The translations under genes were made by a program, and so were the position numbers. A model generated the notes under the pieces. That model did no database searches. It was not told the origin of the DNA and worked only from the letters and a program-made list of their open reading frames with translations. Positions 34,721 to 47,060 of a stretch of 64,000 nt of DNA are shown here, in pieces (the stretch's first letter is position 1; every line of letters begins with the position of its first letter). The DNA lies in contig JANVCC010000011.1 in the NCBI GenBank assembly GCA_025345505.1, positions 9,460,184-9,524,183 on the forward strand, read 5' to 3'. This DNA comes from Todiramphus chloris collaris (lineage: Eukaryota > Chordata > Aves > Coraciiformes > Alcedinidae).

Positions 34721-37618
34721 ATTGATAAGTCTTACATGGCCCTATTGCCAGCTTACATGTCAGGGGATGTTTGTATGAGAAAGGGAGTATGGTCATACCA
34801 TAACCAACTTCTGTTTGTACCTGACTATTGGAAAAGGCTTTTTGGACAGTGTACCTGACCTCACCATCTTGAAAGACTGCATTAATAAATTAGAGTAAGG
34901 TCTTATGATAAGTTTTAATTTTGGATGATTGTGCCCAGTGATGAAGAGAAAGGTTGATTTCTTTAGAAACCAAAAGCATATGATTTCCCCAAACTTAAAA
35001 GCCAAAAGTATTGCAACAGCTATTTATTTTTGTAAGTGGAGGCACTTCTTTTATTCATGAGATAATTTAAAGCACATTATTTTTGTTTAGTGTAGACACT
35101 TTGAGAATAAAGACAGCACTACTGAGTGCTTTAAGAGCTTTCTTGGCTTCTTCTTTCAGCTGTTTTGTTTAAAAATAAGAAACATGTTGTGATGAAGCCC
35201 ATAGTATAAAGCCTAAACTGGAGAACAAAAGAAATATTTGCAGAAAGTGTGAGAGAGGTCAGGTGGATTGGTTACCTACAAGTTGTCATTAATAGGTTTT
35301 AGCTTATTGTGTCTGGGATTATCCTTATCACAATGTAGGGCTTGGTTTTATTTAGTTAATCATTGAATAAACCAGTTTCCTGTCAGCTTCAGTTTATACC
35401 CCTCTCTGAAAGGGCCACTCTGCATGCTGTCCATGAATCTATTGCAAGCTGCATATGGGTTACTGTCATTTTTTGTAATAGTGACACTGCTGGTGTGTGT
35501 GTGTGAGGAGATGTGTGTGGCTGTGCATGCACATACCTGTTGGGGTCCCTGAACACAGAGGCAGGAGCATCTGTCTGTTGTACAGGAAGGAGCACGAGTA
35601 AGCACAAGTGAGCTCAGGCAAGGCTGGTTGCCAGGCGCAGGCAGGGTCTTCCCAGAGTTCACACTGGTCCCACAGCATGGTGGCAACCTAAGGATGCCTG
35701 AGGTTTGGGACAAAGACATGAATTGAAACACAGTGACTGACCCCTTACGGCACATTTGCTACCACCAGGAACCTGGCTGAGAAAAGGGAATGTGTCCATC
35801 TCTGATCTCATTTTCATTGCAGGGGAAAAAAAAATTGTCTAGTTTGTGGCAACTAAAGATAAGTGAATACTCATCAAAGTTTAGGTAGCTTGCAAAAGGC
35901 CCTTAGAAAAATTATCAAAATAAAAGCGAACTTCCTGTAGAGGCAGAAAATGATTAAATCAAAATACATTTCTGAAGTTGCTGACTGCATCCTTTCATGA
36001 ATTAAAGACTGGTAGTTTCTTTTGAAAACTATACTGGGCCTCACTAATGTAGATTTTAAGGCCTAATCATTTGCTATCCTACAGCACAGTGTGTGCCTGG
36101 CAGTACTGAGACATTACATTTCAGCTAAGAAGCTAGTAACAGACCATCTGTAACAGATTGATATCAACAGTGGAAAATGTTAATGGCAAGCCAGTTAGTG
36201 TGTTCATTTAAGCCATGACTTTATGCTGAATTATGTTTATATTTCCGTGTAAATGTGAAAAGAAGCAAAGAAGTAACAGTGAGAGGCTAAATATTTCAAG
36301 ATGTCTGGTATAATAACTTTGTGTTGTCTTTTAGGTCAGGAAAAAGTGATGGATCATCTTCATTCTTCATTCTTCTTTTCTGTTGCATATTTTTAATGCC
36401 TACTTTGTTGACAATTTTTAACTTTATTGTTCTGTATTTATGTTTTTATTCATTCCTCAAGCTTCTGTAAGGGCTAGATTTCAAATTTTCTCTAAGTCTG
36501 CCCCGTTATTTCAAATTCTTCTAGTTACTTCATATTTTTATCTTATTTTTCCTCCTCCTCTAATACTTTCAGAAGAGAACTGGACTTTCATAAGCTAAGA
36601 GGCCTCTGTTCTGTCAGAAAGACTTTTTGCATTATTTTTCCCCTTGAGTATGTGTGCAGTCTGCAGTCAGACTTTCCATCATAGACACTTGACAGTATGT
36701 TGTCAGAGGCATTGTACTGGTAGTACATTTTGCTTGTGTGTGTATGGATGTGGGTATATAATACTACACTTGAGGTGGGAGCTTTAGTCCTCCAGGCTGA
36801 GAAGACCCCCGATAGCAGCCAGTGAAAACATTGACAAATGTCTTATGCTGTATGACCATTGTATGACATTTTCCTCTGTGAAAAGCATATGGAACATCAT
36901 ATTTTTTCACCCGAGCCCAAATTTGATCATCTGCTGCTTGGATGCTGAGGTGCTCAGGCTGCCTGGATGTTGGAAAACCACTGATTACATATTAAGGTAT
37001 CATACCTGTGCAGTCGGTTTGCTGTTGCACAGTATTTTTCTGTGACATTGCCATGTACCTGTCTGGTCTTACTCACTAAGCAAGGAATGTGAAGCCTCTT
37101 GGATACAGTTTCTTGCTGTGTGGTTGGGGTTGCCTCTGCATGGAAGTGGCCTCCAAAATCCTGAAGATGGCTATGGTAATGGTGAGGCATGTTTCACTCT
37201 TGTCTGTATCCCTTATCCTAGCTGTGGTTCATTCTTAATGTCTCTCTTTCCTGTATGCCAGTTAATTAATCTTTGAAATCTGTCTCTTCAACATGTGAAA
37301 ATCCTTCAGTTGCTAATCGACCAAAGAAGCTAAGTGTATTTTTAGAAATCCCAGGATCTTACTTGTTCCACCAATGGACTGAATTTTTTAAAAGCTAGCT
37401 AATGTCTATATTGAATTGTGCAACTAGCTCTTCCTCTTTATAAAACACAATAGTGAACATTCACTTTTTAATTGCTATAATGTGGAAATAGTGTTAATCC
37501 AATATTTTTACAGTTATACAATGATAAAACTTGTAGAAAATAAGAGCTGAGTATTCAGGTCTGAACAACAGGCAGAAAGGTAAGAATTTTGTTCTTTGAG
37601 GCATGAAGTGCACAAAGC
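34721..37618. other. Unique DNA, no gene seen
   Basis: It includes a short GT-rich microsatellite at 35491-35521. The minus-strand frame 35360-35755 (131 codons) crosses that microsatellite and is not recognisable. The region 36340-36560 is T-rich. Confidence 0.45.
35491..35521. repeat. (GT)n microsatellite
   Basis: TGGTGTGTGTGTGTGAGG followed by ATGTGTGTGG. A short, interrupted dinucleotide repeat. Confidence 0.8.
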
Positions 37619-38175
37619 CATTTGAGTGCAAGAGTGGCCTTACTGATTCAGACCAGAGGTCGACCTAGGCTGTCTTTAACAGCAACCAACAGAAAACAGA
37701 GAAAGAGCAAAACTCAAGCATATTCCTCTGGGTATGCCTGCTTTGTTTCCAGACACCCATGGTTTAGGCATTTCTTGAGCTGGATTGTCTTTTCATGCTA
37801 GTGACTGTCTGTGGATTTTTATTTTCCATCCAAAAATACGTCTACAATTTTCTTGAATTTATGTAAACTTTCCTGTACACAGTACCCAGACACAATGAGT
37901 TCTGAGGCTGGACTACATATCATTCAAAAAAGTACCTCCTTTTCCTTGGACGTGTCCTCTGGACATTTTATTTGTTAGCCCTACTTTTTAAATCACAATT
38001 TTGTAGACCTCTATCACATTCTACTTTGATTTTTTTCTTCCAGGCAGAAGACTTCTGGACTATATACAATTTTTTTTTGTCCAGATGCTCTTCCTGCCTT
38101 GAGAGGTGTTGCTCTTCTCTGCATCCTTTTTTGTACCTTGTTCTACTCTATCTTCCTGGCAACAGCATATAGTTG
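37619..38175 (-). mobile_element. Ancient CR1/L3-like LINE, 3' part, minus orientation
   Basis: Seen on the plus strand, in the order expected for an inverted amniote CR1: 'agtggccttactgattcaga' and 'ccagaggtcgacctagg' (3' end), 'gacacccatgg' with 'ggtttag', 'caatgagttctgaggctgga', 'gtacctccttttcc', 'gtagacctctatcacattc', and 'ccttttttgtaccttgttct'. On the minus strand the frame near 38149-38123 reads RVEQGTKKD, corresponding to the CR1 ORF2 C-terminal 'RVQRRATKM' block. This is the 3' UTR and the very end of ORF2 of an old CR1 of the kind abundant in turtles and crocodilians, much more diverged than the avian-type copies in the window. Identification is from remembered consensus. Confidence 0.82.
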
Positions 38176-41100
38176 TGATGAGTGATTGCTGCTTGAGCAG
38201 GACTTCACATTCATACATGAAGTGATTCCTCCTCATTTTAATGAGTGATTTTCCTCTCTCTTTGTGGCTGTCATGCATTTGCATGAATGTTTGAATCTTG
38301 TGTCTTTCCTACCATTTATAACTGTATTTATTCTCTATTTGGTTTACTTGTACCTATAATAGTTCTTGGCAGATTACCACAGCATTCTTGAGAAAGGGAA
38401 TCTTCTCCCTTTTCTGTGTCTCCTTTTCAAGCTGTTTGTGTGTCTACACAAATTCTGAGCCAGAGTTTAGTATTGCTTTCAGAGTGCACGTGAGCCATAA
38501 TCAACAGTTTTGAGCTGCAAATAAGAATGGTCCATTGAGTACATTAAAAAGAAACAAATATGAAATTGAAGATAGAAATACTATAAAATTACATTGCTTC
38601 ACTGAGTGGGCAAGGAAGTCAATTGCTGGGAAAAAAAGCTAATGGATGTACATTAGTAAACAGGTAAGCACCCAGGAGATAATGAATAAAGAATTTTAGA
38701 CTTTACTTGACAAAGTGGATTTTTTCTTGTAATGAGTGGTAGTGATCACTTCTTAAGTGTGGAGAGGGAGCTAGCAGCAATATTTGACTTTGTTTCTGTT
38801 CTGTGGTTTGCAATGTTTTTTACAGAATAATCATAATTCAGACTGGATCAAAGATAAGTTTAATGAACCAGGGACTTCATTAACATTTTGCATTCTGTAT
38901 CTCACCACTGGGTTAAAAGGACTTCCATATTCTTTAAGAAGAAAATGTGTCGGCCCTCCATAGCACAGACTCAGAATTCCAATTGGACTTGGTACCATAG
39001 GGCCAAGATTACACAAAGCAACAACAATCTTTATCCCTTCCACTTTTCTGCATCTCCACTTCAAAAAAGTTTAATGATTCACATATTTGTGTTTAGCTTT
39101 GCAATCTGATTTATGTTTTTATCCTTTTTTAACCTGCATTCTGTAACTGCTGGGTTTAAATGTGCTTTGAACTTCCTTTTTATTACATGCTTGCAATAAT
39201 ATTAAAATGTTATAGATATGTCTCTCGCTCTCTCTCTCTCTATATATATATATTTATGCTTTTTCTTTTTGCTTGAGAGCTTAAATAGAAAACATTTTGT
39301 TCTACTACTTCTGTCAGGAAACAGCTGTTGTTTATGCTTTGCAGTCCAGCCTGATTTACCCTGGTGTGCTGGGGGGACTTGAGAGAATGGGAGACACCCA
39401 GGAGAGACCTGGGAGACTGGGCTCATTTTGCCACTGTTGACAGAGGAATAGAAAGGGTCAGGATAGGGACTGCTGTTCTGAATGATGAAGTCCTCACATG
39501 AAGCACCTCTTCAGAACTACTTGCCACTCAGTATCTACCAGTCAGAAGCAGTAGCCAGTCTGGCTTTCTGGAGCTCTGTTGCAAGCAACATAGGACCAAT
39601 TATGATCTTTTTTCAACTTCTACAACCTGTTACCCTACATGAGAGCTCAAGTTGCCTATGGCTCAACCTTATCAGAAGACAAGTACTACATTCTGCAGCC
39701 CTTCCCCAGCCAATCTAGATCACCTGAAAATATAATGCAAGTCAGATCTAGGATTGTTAGTGAGGAAAAGCACATTTTGTCAGGTTTCTAGTAAAAAAAT
39801 ATAATGATCTCATGGAAGTTGATACAAATTACTCTGTACTTCTGTTGGACTGTAAAAGAGAAACGTCAAACTACTCATTTTGTACACTTGTTTGAGTGAA
39901 GAAAAGTGAACTAGGTTATTGGATGTCTGCAGAGAAGATGCTTTCATGCCAATTGACAGTGGAAATTAGCTAGGAAATTGCTCAAAGGACTGGAGTTTAG
40001 TTATACAAACTTAAAATTAGAAGAACATTCTGTACTGTATGAAGAAAAACATATCTGTAACATTTGGTACACGCTAACATTAGTCAGGGTAATTAAATTC
40101 AATGTTTTTTAAAGATTAATAGATGTTTTACTTGAAGTGCTTTAGCAAGCACAGAAATGGGAGGAAATTATTATTGCTCCACCATATTTTCTTCTCTCAT
40201 GTGTTCTGGTACATTAGTTTGCCAGTATCAGAGAAATGGCTAACTGGGAGGATTCTCTTTATTTCAGGTCATTTTCAAAAGCAAGTTACTGCCCTGGGAA
40301 GATGAATCACATTTTTGAAAGTCACATCAGAATTTAAAAATAGAACTGACTGAAAAAGGATTTTCAGTTCCAGAGAAGTATTGATTGATTGTTTACCTTG
40401 AAAATTACCAGAAAGATTGACATTTTTCATTGCAAGGCAAATCTTGACACTTCCACATAGGTACAATTGAAAGAGAACTTGAAGAAAGCTGTTTTCCTGT
40501 ATTTCCTGCCTGCCAGGGACTTGGAGAGCCAGGTACCCATCAAAATGCTGAGGCCAGTAGAAATGGTGTCACACCTGCTTGGCCAACCAAGCTCTACAGC
40601 CTGCCACCTGGCGATGGGACTGGGACCTCTGAGACAGGTGAGGCAATTCGTGCCGTCATTTTTGGGAAACGGGGATTTTTGTACTTTTGTAATCTTCAAT
40701 ATCTGTGTATTCTGTGCAGCCAAGCAGGACACTGCAGCTGCTTGATAAAACCCTTATGAGCTAGCCTGCTCGCACCAAATCCCCAGCAGAAGAGTTAGTA
40801 CAGTTACAGTGAAAGCAATAAGGTAGCTGCACTGATAAGCATATGGCCCATGCTGCATGTGAGCTAAAACAGTTTCTCTGCTGTGTTGTTTTATTTTGTT
40901 CCTTTGAATCATGACTGTATGTATTATTTAGTTCTTAATTTTATGAAAAAAAAAAGTGTAAATATAACAGCTTTGTGATCACTGACATTTTGAAAATGCT
41001 TAAAAATAGTTCAGTCTTTGTAGGACTGAAGGGACTTACTCTGACATGCTCTTGTGGTAGCTTTACTTCGGCTGATGTCTCCCAAAATCATCTGACTACG

Positions 41101-42390
41101 TGAAGAAACACTGACAACTGTGATATCTTATTACGAGGCACAGAGTATATTCCCCTCAGCCATATTGAATTTGGCCAGGTCTCTCCTTTTGCTTAGGAGC
41201 TTGTACTTTGTCAGGAAAACCCCAAAGCAAAGCACTGCAAAGAATTTGAAGATGCATGATAGTGGACTGGTCTTTGTTGCCCTCTCTTCAGGTGTTTGTA
41301 GGATCCAAGCACAAGCTAGTCTACAGAAATAGCAGAAATACATTAATATTTATTTATTTAATATGTTAATATTTATTCACACAGATACATGAGAAGAAAA
41401 AATCTACTCTACGAAAATTACTATTTAAATTATATCAGTAACAGTATGAATACTAACAATAGGACATGGTAGGTAATGTGGAGTGATTGTGCTAAGTGCT
41501 TTTGAAAGTAATTTTATTAAAAGCAGTGGATCTTATAATTAATTTTCTGTTATGTGGCATATTCTTTATTTTGTTTGGGGTTTTTTTAAAAGAGAAATTA
41601 TTCTTTACCTTTCATTTTTATTGGGCAGGCAAGAGCATTGGAGTAGATCATGCTATGGTAGAAGTGAGCAGAGGAAAGCTAATTCGCTGGAAGCAGTAGT
41701 TACTGGGGGATCAAGCCAAGACACAGAACTCATCCTGGCAAGTGGAACTTGTTCTCACGCAACCCAATTCTGTGAGTAAAAAGTCTTTGCATTTGAAGTA
41801 TTGTATGCATGTTTTTAGACAGTGAGTTGATGCCTTCTATATTTGCCCCTCAGTACACTGATGAGTTCAGAAAGGAGTCAGGAGAGGTGTGTGCAGCAGT
41901 CTTGTTATAAGGACAGCTTAAAATATCAGGTTTTCCAGCCCAGAGAATCGTCAGAAGAAGTGACAACAAAATATTCAATAGAATGTATGTAGTGTTTACT
42001 TAGGACCATGTCTGTTAATCAACCAGACAGTGAAAATGAGACATCATTTGAGACTGAAACATCAAAATCACAAAATAGCAAGTAATTTCTTTGGACAATG
42101 GGTGCTGTAGACAACAACAGGTGCCTAGTCTAACAGAAATCGTAGGAACTGTAAGTAGCAGTTCCAAAGAGATGAATCAGACAGTGTTAGCTAATTAATA
42201 CCTGCAGATATCTTCTCTATCCTATATTTAAAATCAATTTACCTTAGTAAAAAATGTGTGTGGATCTTGAAAGGATTTTATGTAGGCATTTCTGAGAGAG
42301 TGAAGCTGCGTGCCTGTTACCTGACACTGTATGAGGCTAATCAGTAAAAGGGGTCAAAATTGATGTCTCTTTCATATTTGGATATTAACA
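38176..42390. other. Unique DNA, no gene seen
   Basis: It includes a CT/TA microsatellite at 39221-39253. Overlapping open frames at 40427-40745 on both strands (about 100 codons) are not recognisable. A10 runs are near 40945. No LTR or CR1 signature. Confidence 0.45.
39221..39253. repeat. (CT)n(TA)n compound microsatellite
   Basis: TCTCTCGCTCTCTCTCTCTC is followed by an alternating TATATATATATA tract. Confidence 0.9.
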
Positions 42391-42447
42391 CTTTTATTAC
42401 TATTTATTTATTATTTTATTAGTTATTTATTATTTGATTATTAAAGA
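42391..42447. repeat. A/T-rich (TTTA)n-like tract abutting the CR1
   Basis: About 55 bases of TTTATTACTATTTATTTATT-like sequence directly precede the CR1 5' breakpoint. T-rich targets are typical landing sites for LINE target-primed reverse transcription. Confidence 0.8.
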
Positions 42448-42450
42448 AGC

Positions 42451-43470
42451 CAGAGAACTGTGGTCAATGGTATGGAGTCCAGCTGGAGGCCTGTAACCAG
42501 TGGGGTTCCACAGGGGTCAGTGCTGGGACCGGTTCTGTTTAACCTGTTCATCAATGGCCTGGATGAGGGCACAGAGAGCACTGTCAGCAAGTTTGCTGAT
42601 GACACCAAGCTGGGTGGAGTGTCCGACACCCCAGCAGGCTGTGCTGCCATTCAGCGAGACCTGGACAGGCTGGAGGGCTGGGCAGGGAGAAATTTGATGA
42701 AATTCAATAAGGGCAAGTGCAGAGTCCTGCACCTGGGAAGGAACAACCCCAGGTATCAGTATAGGTTGGGGACTGAGCTGCTGGAAGTCAGTGAAGGGGA
42801 AAAGGACCTGGGGGTCCTGGTTGATGGGAGGCTGACCATCAACAGCAGTGTGCTCTTGTGGTCAAGAGGGCCAATGCCATCCTGGGGTGGATTAGAAGGG
42901 GTGTAGCTAGTAGGTTGAGAGAGGTTCTCCTGCCCCTCTGCTCTGCCCTAGTGAGGCCACATCTGGAATACTGTGTCCAGTTCTGAGCCCCCCAGTTTAA
43001 GAAGGACATGGAACTGCTGGAGAGGGTCCACTGCAGGGCTACAAAGATGATTAAGGGAGTGGAACATCTCTCTTATGAGGATAGACTGAGGGAGCTGGGG
43101 CTTTTTAGCTTAGAGAAAAGAAGACTGAGGGGTGATTTAATCAATGTTTATAAATACATGAAGGGTGACTGTCGGGAAGATGGAGCCAGGCTCTTCTCGG
43201 TGATGCCCAGTGATAGGAATGGGTTGAAGCTGAGGCACAGGAAGTTTCATGTAAACATAAGGAAAACTTTTTTCACAGTGAGGGTGCCGGAACACTGGAA
43301 CGGGCTGCCCGGGGGGGTTGTGGAGTCTCCCTCTCTGGAGATGTTCAAGACCCACCTGGACGTGTTCCTGTGTGACCTGGTCTAGGTGATCCTGCTCTGG
43401 CAGGGGGGTTAGACTAGATGATCTCTCAAGGTCCCTTCCAGCCCTTGACATGCTATGATTATATGATTAC
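42451..43470 (+). mobile_element. CR1 LINE, 5'-truncated, last kilobase
   Basis: Seen: the copy starts within the reverse-transcriptase domain (frame VVNG...[17 protein letters not shown]) and runs through FADD, the C-terminal ORF2 region and a 3' UTR ending GATGATCTCTCAAGGTCCCT, CCAGCCCTTGACATGCTATG and a decayed ATTATATGATTAC tail. It lacks about the first three quarters of a full-length (about 4.5 kb) CR1. It resembles the neoavian CR1-J type more than the galliform types, by memory of consensus. It is younger than the relics at 37.6 and 47.6 kb, because long blocks remain open, but it is clearly inactive. Confidence 0.95.
42460..43385 (+). pseudogene. CR1 ORF2 fragment: reverse transcriptase palm/thumb and C-terminal region
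   Basis: What it was: CR1 ORF2 encodes an apurinic-type endonuclease plus a reverse transcriptase for target-primed retroposition. What remains: the first open segment (42460-42906) holds the [10 protein letters not shown] motif and the catalytic FADD box (residues 45-48, bases 42592-42603). It continues with the [27 protein letters not shown] and EKDLGVLVD blocks. Near 42850 a small deletion shifts the frame. A TGA interrupts the conserved 'CVQF(W)' position at about 42984. A second open segment (43008-43385) carries [40 protein letters not shown] and the usual C-terminus. An in-frame loss in the 'SDRTRGNG' block (now SDRNG) is also visible. The endonuclease and the N-terminal RT fingers are absent, so no enzyme can be made. 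Confidence 0.93.
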
Positions 43471-43556
43471 AAAAGGTTTTAGAAGGATTTTAGAAAGAAA
43501 ATTTGATGTAATATGTATGTTCACACAAATAAAACCCAGACAAATATTTGATGATG
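43471..43556. other. Short spacer with poly(A) signal
   Basis: AATAAA lies at 43528-43533, 23 bases before the A24 run that follows. Confidence 0.6.
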
Positions 43557-43580
43557 AAAAAAAAAAAAAAAAAAAAAAAC
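43557..43580. repeat. A24 homopolymer (possible retroposed tail)
   Basis: A24 follows AATAAA at normal cleavage distance. A 7-bp direct repeat CCAGACA (43536-43542 and 43581-43587) brackets a 14-nt segment plus the A run. This is compatible with a tiny retroposition event, but simple slippage in an A tract would look similar. Confidence 0.6.
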
Positions 43581-45565
43581 CAGACATGAATTTTCACAGA
43601 AAAATGGAAAATGATGGTAACAGAACTGGATCAAAGACAGATGTTTCAAAATCACGGTTCAGGAGGAATTTTAATGAAGGAGCACAATAATGAAGTGAGC
43701 ATGACTGTGGCTGAAGATTTTTCCAACCTATGAATTTAAAGCTGCTTCTGGACTTGATTGTATTCTTGCTGTGTTCAGTAAATTTATTTTGGTGTTCAGG
43801 GACAAGGGGTGGGGGAAAAGCCTGTTTGTTAAAAAATATTATTATGGAGAATCAGAAATGACTACTCATTACTGAACTCTGGGAGAAGATTAGTCAGCAC
43901 GCAGGTGTCTTTGACCTTGAAAAGCAAAGAAGACACAAGACTGTGTGGGAGTAAGAGAGAATTCTATCATGACTTGACTGACATCCATCTACTCCTGTAT
44001 ATGTGTTTTAGATGCATATTTTGTCTTCCTTTGTAAATCAATCTTTTTAGGGGCCCGCTTCCTTAAAATGCAGTTAAATTGCTCTGCAGGAGTAGGATAT
44101 GCTGAGAAGAAAGTAGGTTGCTTATAAGATCATTTATGTTACACAGTACTCAGGACAAAGAAAAATACCCATGCCAACTATTATGAGTTTATTAAACACC
44201 TAATGATTGACTGTGACATTGATTTTAACATGCAAATTAAGGTACGTGTGTTAGTGTACCTTTAGTGTCAGGAGAGAAGAATGACAAAGAAACCCAATGA
44301 TGATTAAAAATCCCATACTATGGCTGGGAAGAGAAGGTATTTTTCCATCTAGGATAAGTATGGCTGACAGAAAATGTGTAAAGAGCACAAATGAAGAAGA
44401 AATGCATATGCTGTGTTTTTTGAAGAGGAATAAGTCATGGTATGAATATAAAAAGAAAAAAGGATGCTGTTTTTGGACTAACATACATGATATAGGTCTG
44501 TGAACAAAGTAAGGTTAGGATAAACTTTCTGTACCCTTGGTAAATTCTATAGATATCAGTATATCAAGTGACAGAATAAGTCACAGTGGAAAAACATTGC
44601 CTTTTAATTTGCTGGTCTATGTACTGTTAATATTCACATAAATGCTATTGGCTCCTATTAGAATTTAGATACATTTCTTATGGTGATCCAAAATATTATG
44701 CTGCCCTGTAAGTTTGCCAAATATGAATTGCTGCAAAGTCAAATTTAATTTGATTGCTTTCAAATATCTCAAAAACTAGAAATGTTGTAAATTACATTTT
44801 TTCAGTGCTACTAACTGTATTTGTCATGTGAAACTTTAAGCAAATATGTATAAATGTATTTTATGACAAGATTAATTACATAAAGCATCTATGTTCTCTA
44901 TATTTTTGATTAACCTTAATTACTTGGAATCATGGTAAGCCTTTACCCTCCAAAAGAGCACAGACTCCTATATTCTGTGATGGGACAGTCCTTATGCTCA
45001 GGGCTGCAAAGTCCATGCTTCCTAGGAACAAGTCACTGGAAAAAGCAATGTCCTGTTTTCAAGAAGCTGGCCACTTGTATAGGGTAGGCTTGATTTCCTC
45101 CTTCATTAAGAGTCAAGAAAATAGACGTCACCTCTAGATGAACCAGGTAAGACAGAAGAGCACTTTTACGTCCTCCTGCAGGACACCGTGACTATGATGC
45201 CTATTGAATTTTATGGCTAAATACTAGCCTATTCCTGAGAAAGTGCTCTGTACATTTGCCAGGCAGATGGTGACTGCTACAGTTAGAGAGATGATTCCAG
45301 TTATGATATTTCCACAGATGTTTGTGGGTAACGAAAAATGTGTTGTACTTTTCAGGAGATTTTTCTATTACTCAGTAAAAATTGCCTTAACTGGTTGCAG
45401 GGTGAGAACAGAAATATCTCTCTCAAAAGCTTTAAAGACTGAACAGGTGTATTGTCCTAGAAAAAAAACATCAAAGAGAAATTTTGTGTCAGAGCTAGGA
45501 TGAGGAACATTTGTATTTAGACTATACATTTTAAAGCTATTTCTTATTACTTTATATAAAGTATC
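43581..45565. other. Unique AT-rich DNA, no gene seen
   Basis: The part at 44580-44940 is repeat-free, very A/T-rich and has several TTAATT/TAATTA cores. It could be conserved non-coding DNA, but nothing decisive is visible. Frames near 44251-44503 overlap on opposite strands and are chance. Confidence 0.4.
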
Positions 45566-45598
45566 TGTGTTAGTGACGGGCTGTCCATCACTAACACA
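45566..45598. repeat. Perfect 11-bp inverted repeat, 11-nt loop
   Basis: TGTGTTAGTGA (45566-45576) and TCACTAACACA (45588-45598) are exact reverse complements around CGGGCTGTCCA. No T-run follows and no RNA family is recognised. Confidence 0.9.
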
Positions 45599-46440
45599 TC
45601 ACTGTACATCTAACATACACAGGATTTATAGCTTCCTTTGCTACTTTTTATGCCACTAGTGGGACTCCATATATTCTGTGGCATGCCTTTAATTAGTCTT
45701 TACCCATCCTATTTGGGATTAGACAGAGGAACTTATATTACTAACTAATGAGCAAATTCTACTATCTGATGATTAAATTTTCAAAAGTTATTTGAAATAT
45801 AGATTGTACTTCCTTCACAGGGAGATGTTATCAGATGGACTTCATTAATTAATGAAGAGCATTCAGTGCATAGCATGGCTATGCAGGTGCTAAAGTAAAA
45901 TAACTGCTATTTGAAGTTGTTTTTCACATTTTTCATTGTTTTTTAGGAAAATGGACCAGGGTTTATTTTCTCTGTGATGTTAGTTCCATTTATAAGTCAG
46001 ATGCCATACAGAATGAAAATGCCTTAACCTTAATGTATGTTAGCACTTCTATGTTGAACTGTTATTTGGATCACCCAAACTGATCTTGCCTCAAATTAAT
46101 ACAACTTATTAGACTGTGTGGATGTGGATTGTATCTATTTTGGTGTTGCAAGTTGTATGTTGGTTTCCTGTAATTCACCATACAACAAGAAAGACAGGCA
46201 ATTTCTCCCACAATTCATTCTTGGTAGAGAAAAAATTGTGGCTTAGCTTAATGCAGCAAAAATGTTGTGTATTATCCCTTTAGAAATCTTTATGCCAGAC
46301 GCAACCAGTGGCAGTACCTTTTATAGGCTCAGTTCTCTTTGTTCTCTCCTGCAGTGCAAAAATGACAATCTAACACTTGCAGTGAAGACAGACACCCCAC
46401 TTTGTGTTTCCTGTCTTGTCTGAAAAAGTAAGGAACAAAG
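45599..46440. other. Unique DNA, no gene seen
   Basis: AT-rich, no recognisable repeat. Confidence 0.45.
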
Positions 46441-46488
46441 CTTCCTTCCTTCCTTCCTTCCTTCCTTCCTTCCTTCCTTCCTTCCTTC
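46441..46488. repeat. (CTTC)12 tetranucleotide microsatellite
   Basis: Twelve uninterrupted CTTC units (48 bp). The length without interruption suggests a young and polymorphic locus. The minus-strand frames reading EGRK repeats across it are artefacts. Confidence 0.97.
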
Positions 46489-47033
46489 TGTCCTGGCATG
46501 AAAGCTGCACAGAGTAAGGTCAAACACTTTTTTGCGGTGCTGTGGTCAAAAGAAAGTACTAAGCTTAATATTATAAAACATCATGTCAGATGTCTTGATC
46601 CCCGTGGTCCTTCAGGCTGGCACTGAAACCTCAAACTGTCAATGAAATAATGGCTGAAGTTAACACCACGAAAAACTTCATTGTTTTGCAATGGTTCTGT
46701 TGACACAGAATGCATCAGGACCGTTTCTGGTAGCCACAAGGTTGCTAAACCTCTCTCCTTCCCCTGAAATCTCACTTGCTGGCAGGGAACATCTGCAGCT
46801 GAACATGAAATTCATACTGCTGATTATTTATCCCTGTACTATTGCTGACAGTCAAATTGTTAGGGGCAGAGATTAATAGGAACAGAAACACTAAAAAGAA
46901 AAAAAAAAGAAAAAAAAAAAAAGTGAGTTTTAGTCCTCTATCTAGACTACTTATAACCAAATAAGGTAAACAAGTTGAGAGTTAATGCAAAGTCTCTATG
47001 GACTGAAATTCACCTCTGAATTTTGCCCAGTTT
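46489..47033. other. Unique DNA with a purine-rich stretch
   Basis: An A-rich tract (AAAAAGAAAAAAAAAAGAAA-like) lies at about 46893-46922. No gene. Confidence 0.45.
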
Positions 47034-47060
47034 CATGACAGTGAAAAAAACACTGTCATG
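47034..47060. repeat. Perfect 10-bp inverted repeat, A7 loop
   Basis: CATGACAGTG (47034-47043), AAAAAAA, then CACTGTCATG (47051-47060). A compact potential hairpin with no neighbouring gene. Confidence 0.9.

Noticed and set aside
46321-46527. Minus-strand frames with EGRK repeats
   Set aside because: Direct translation of the (CTTC)12 microsatellite.
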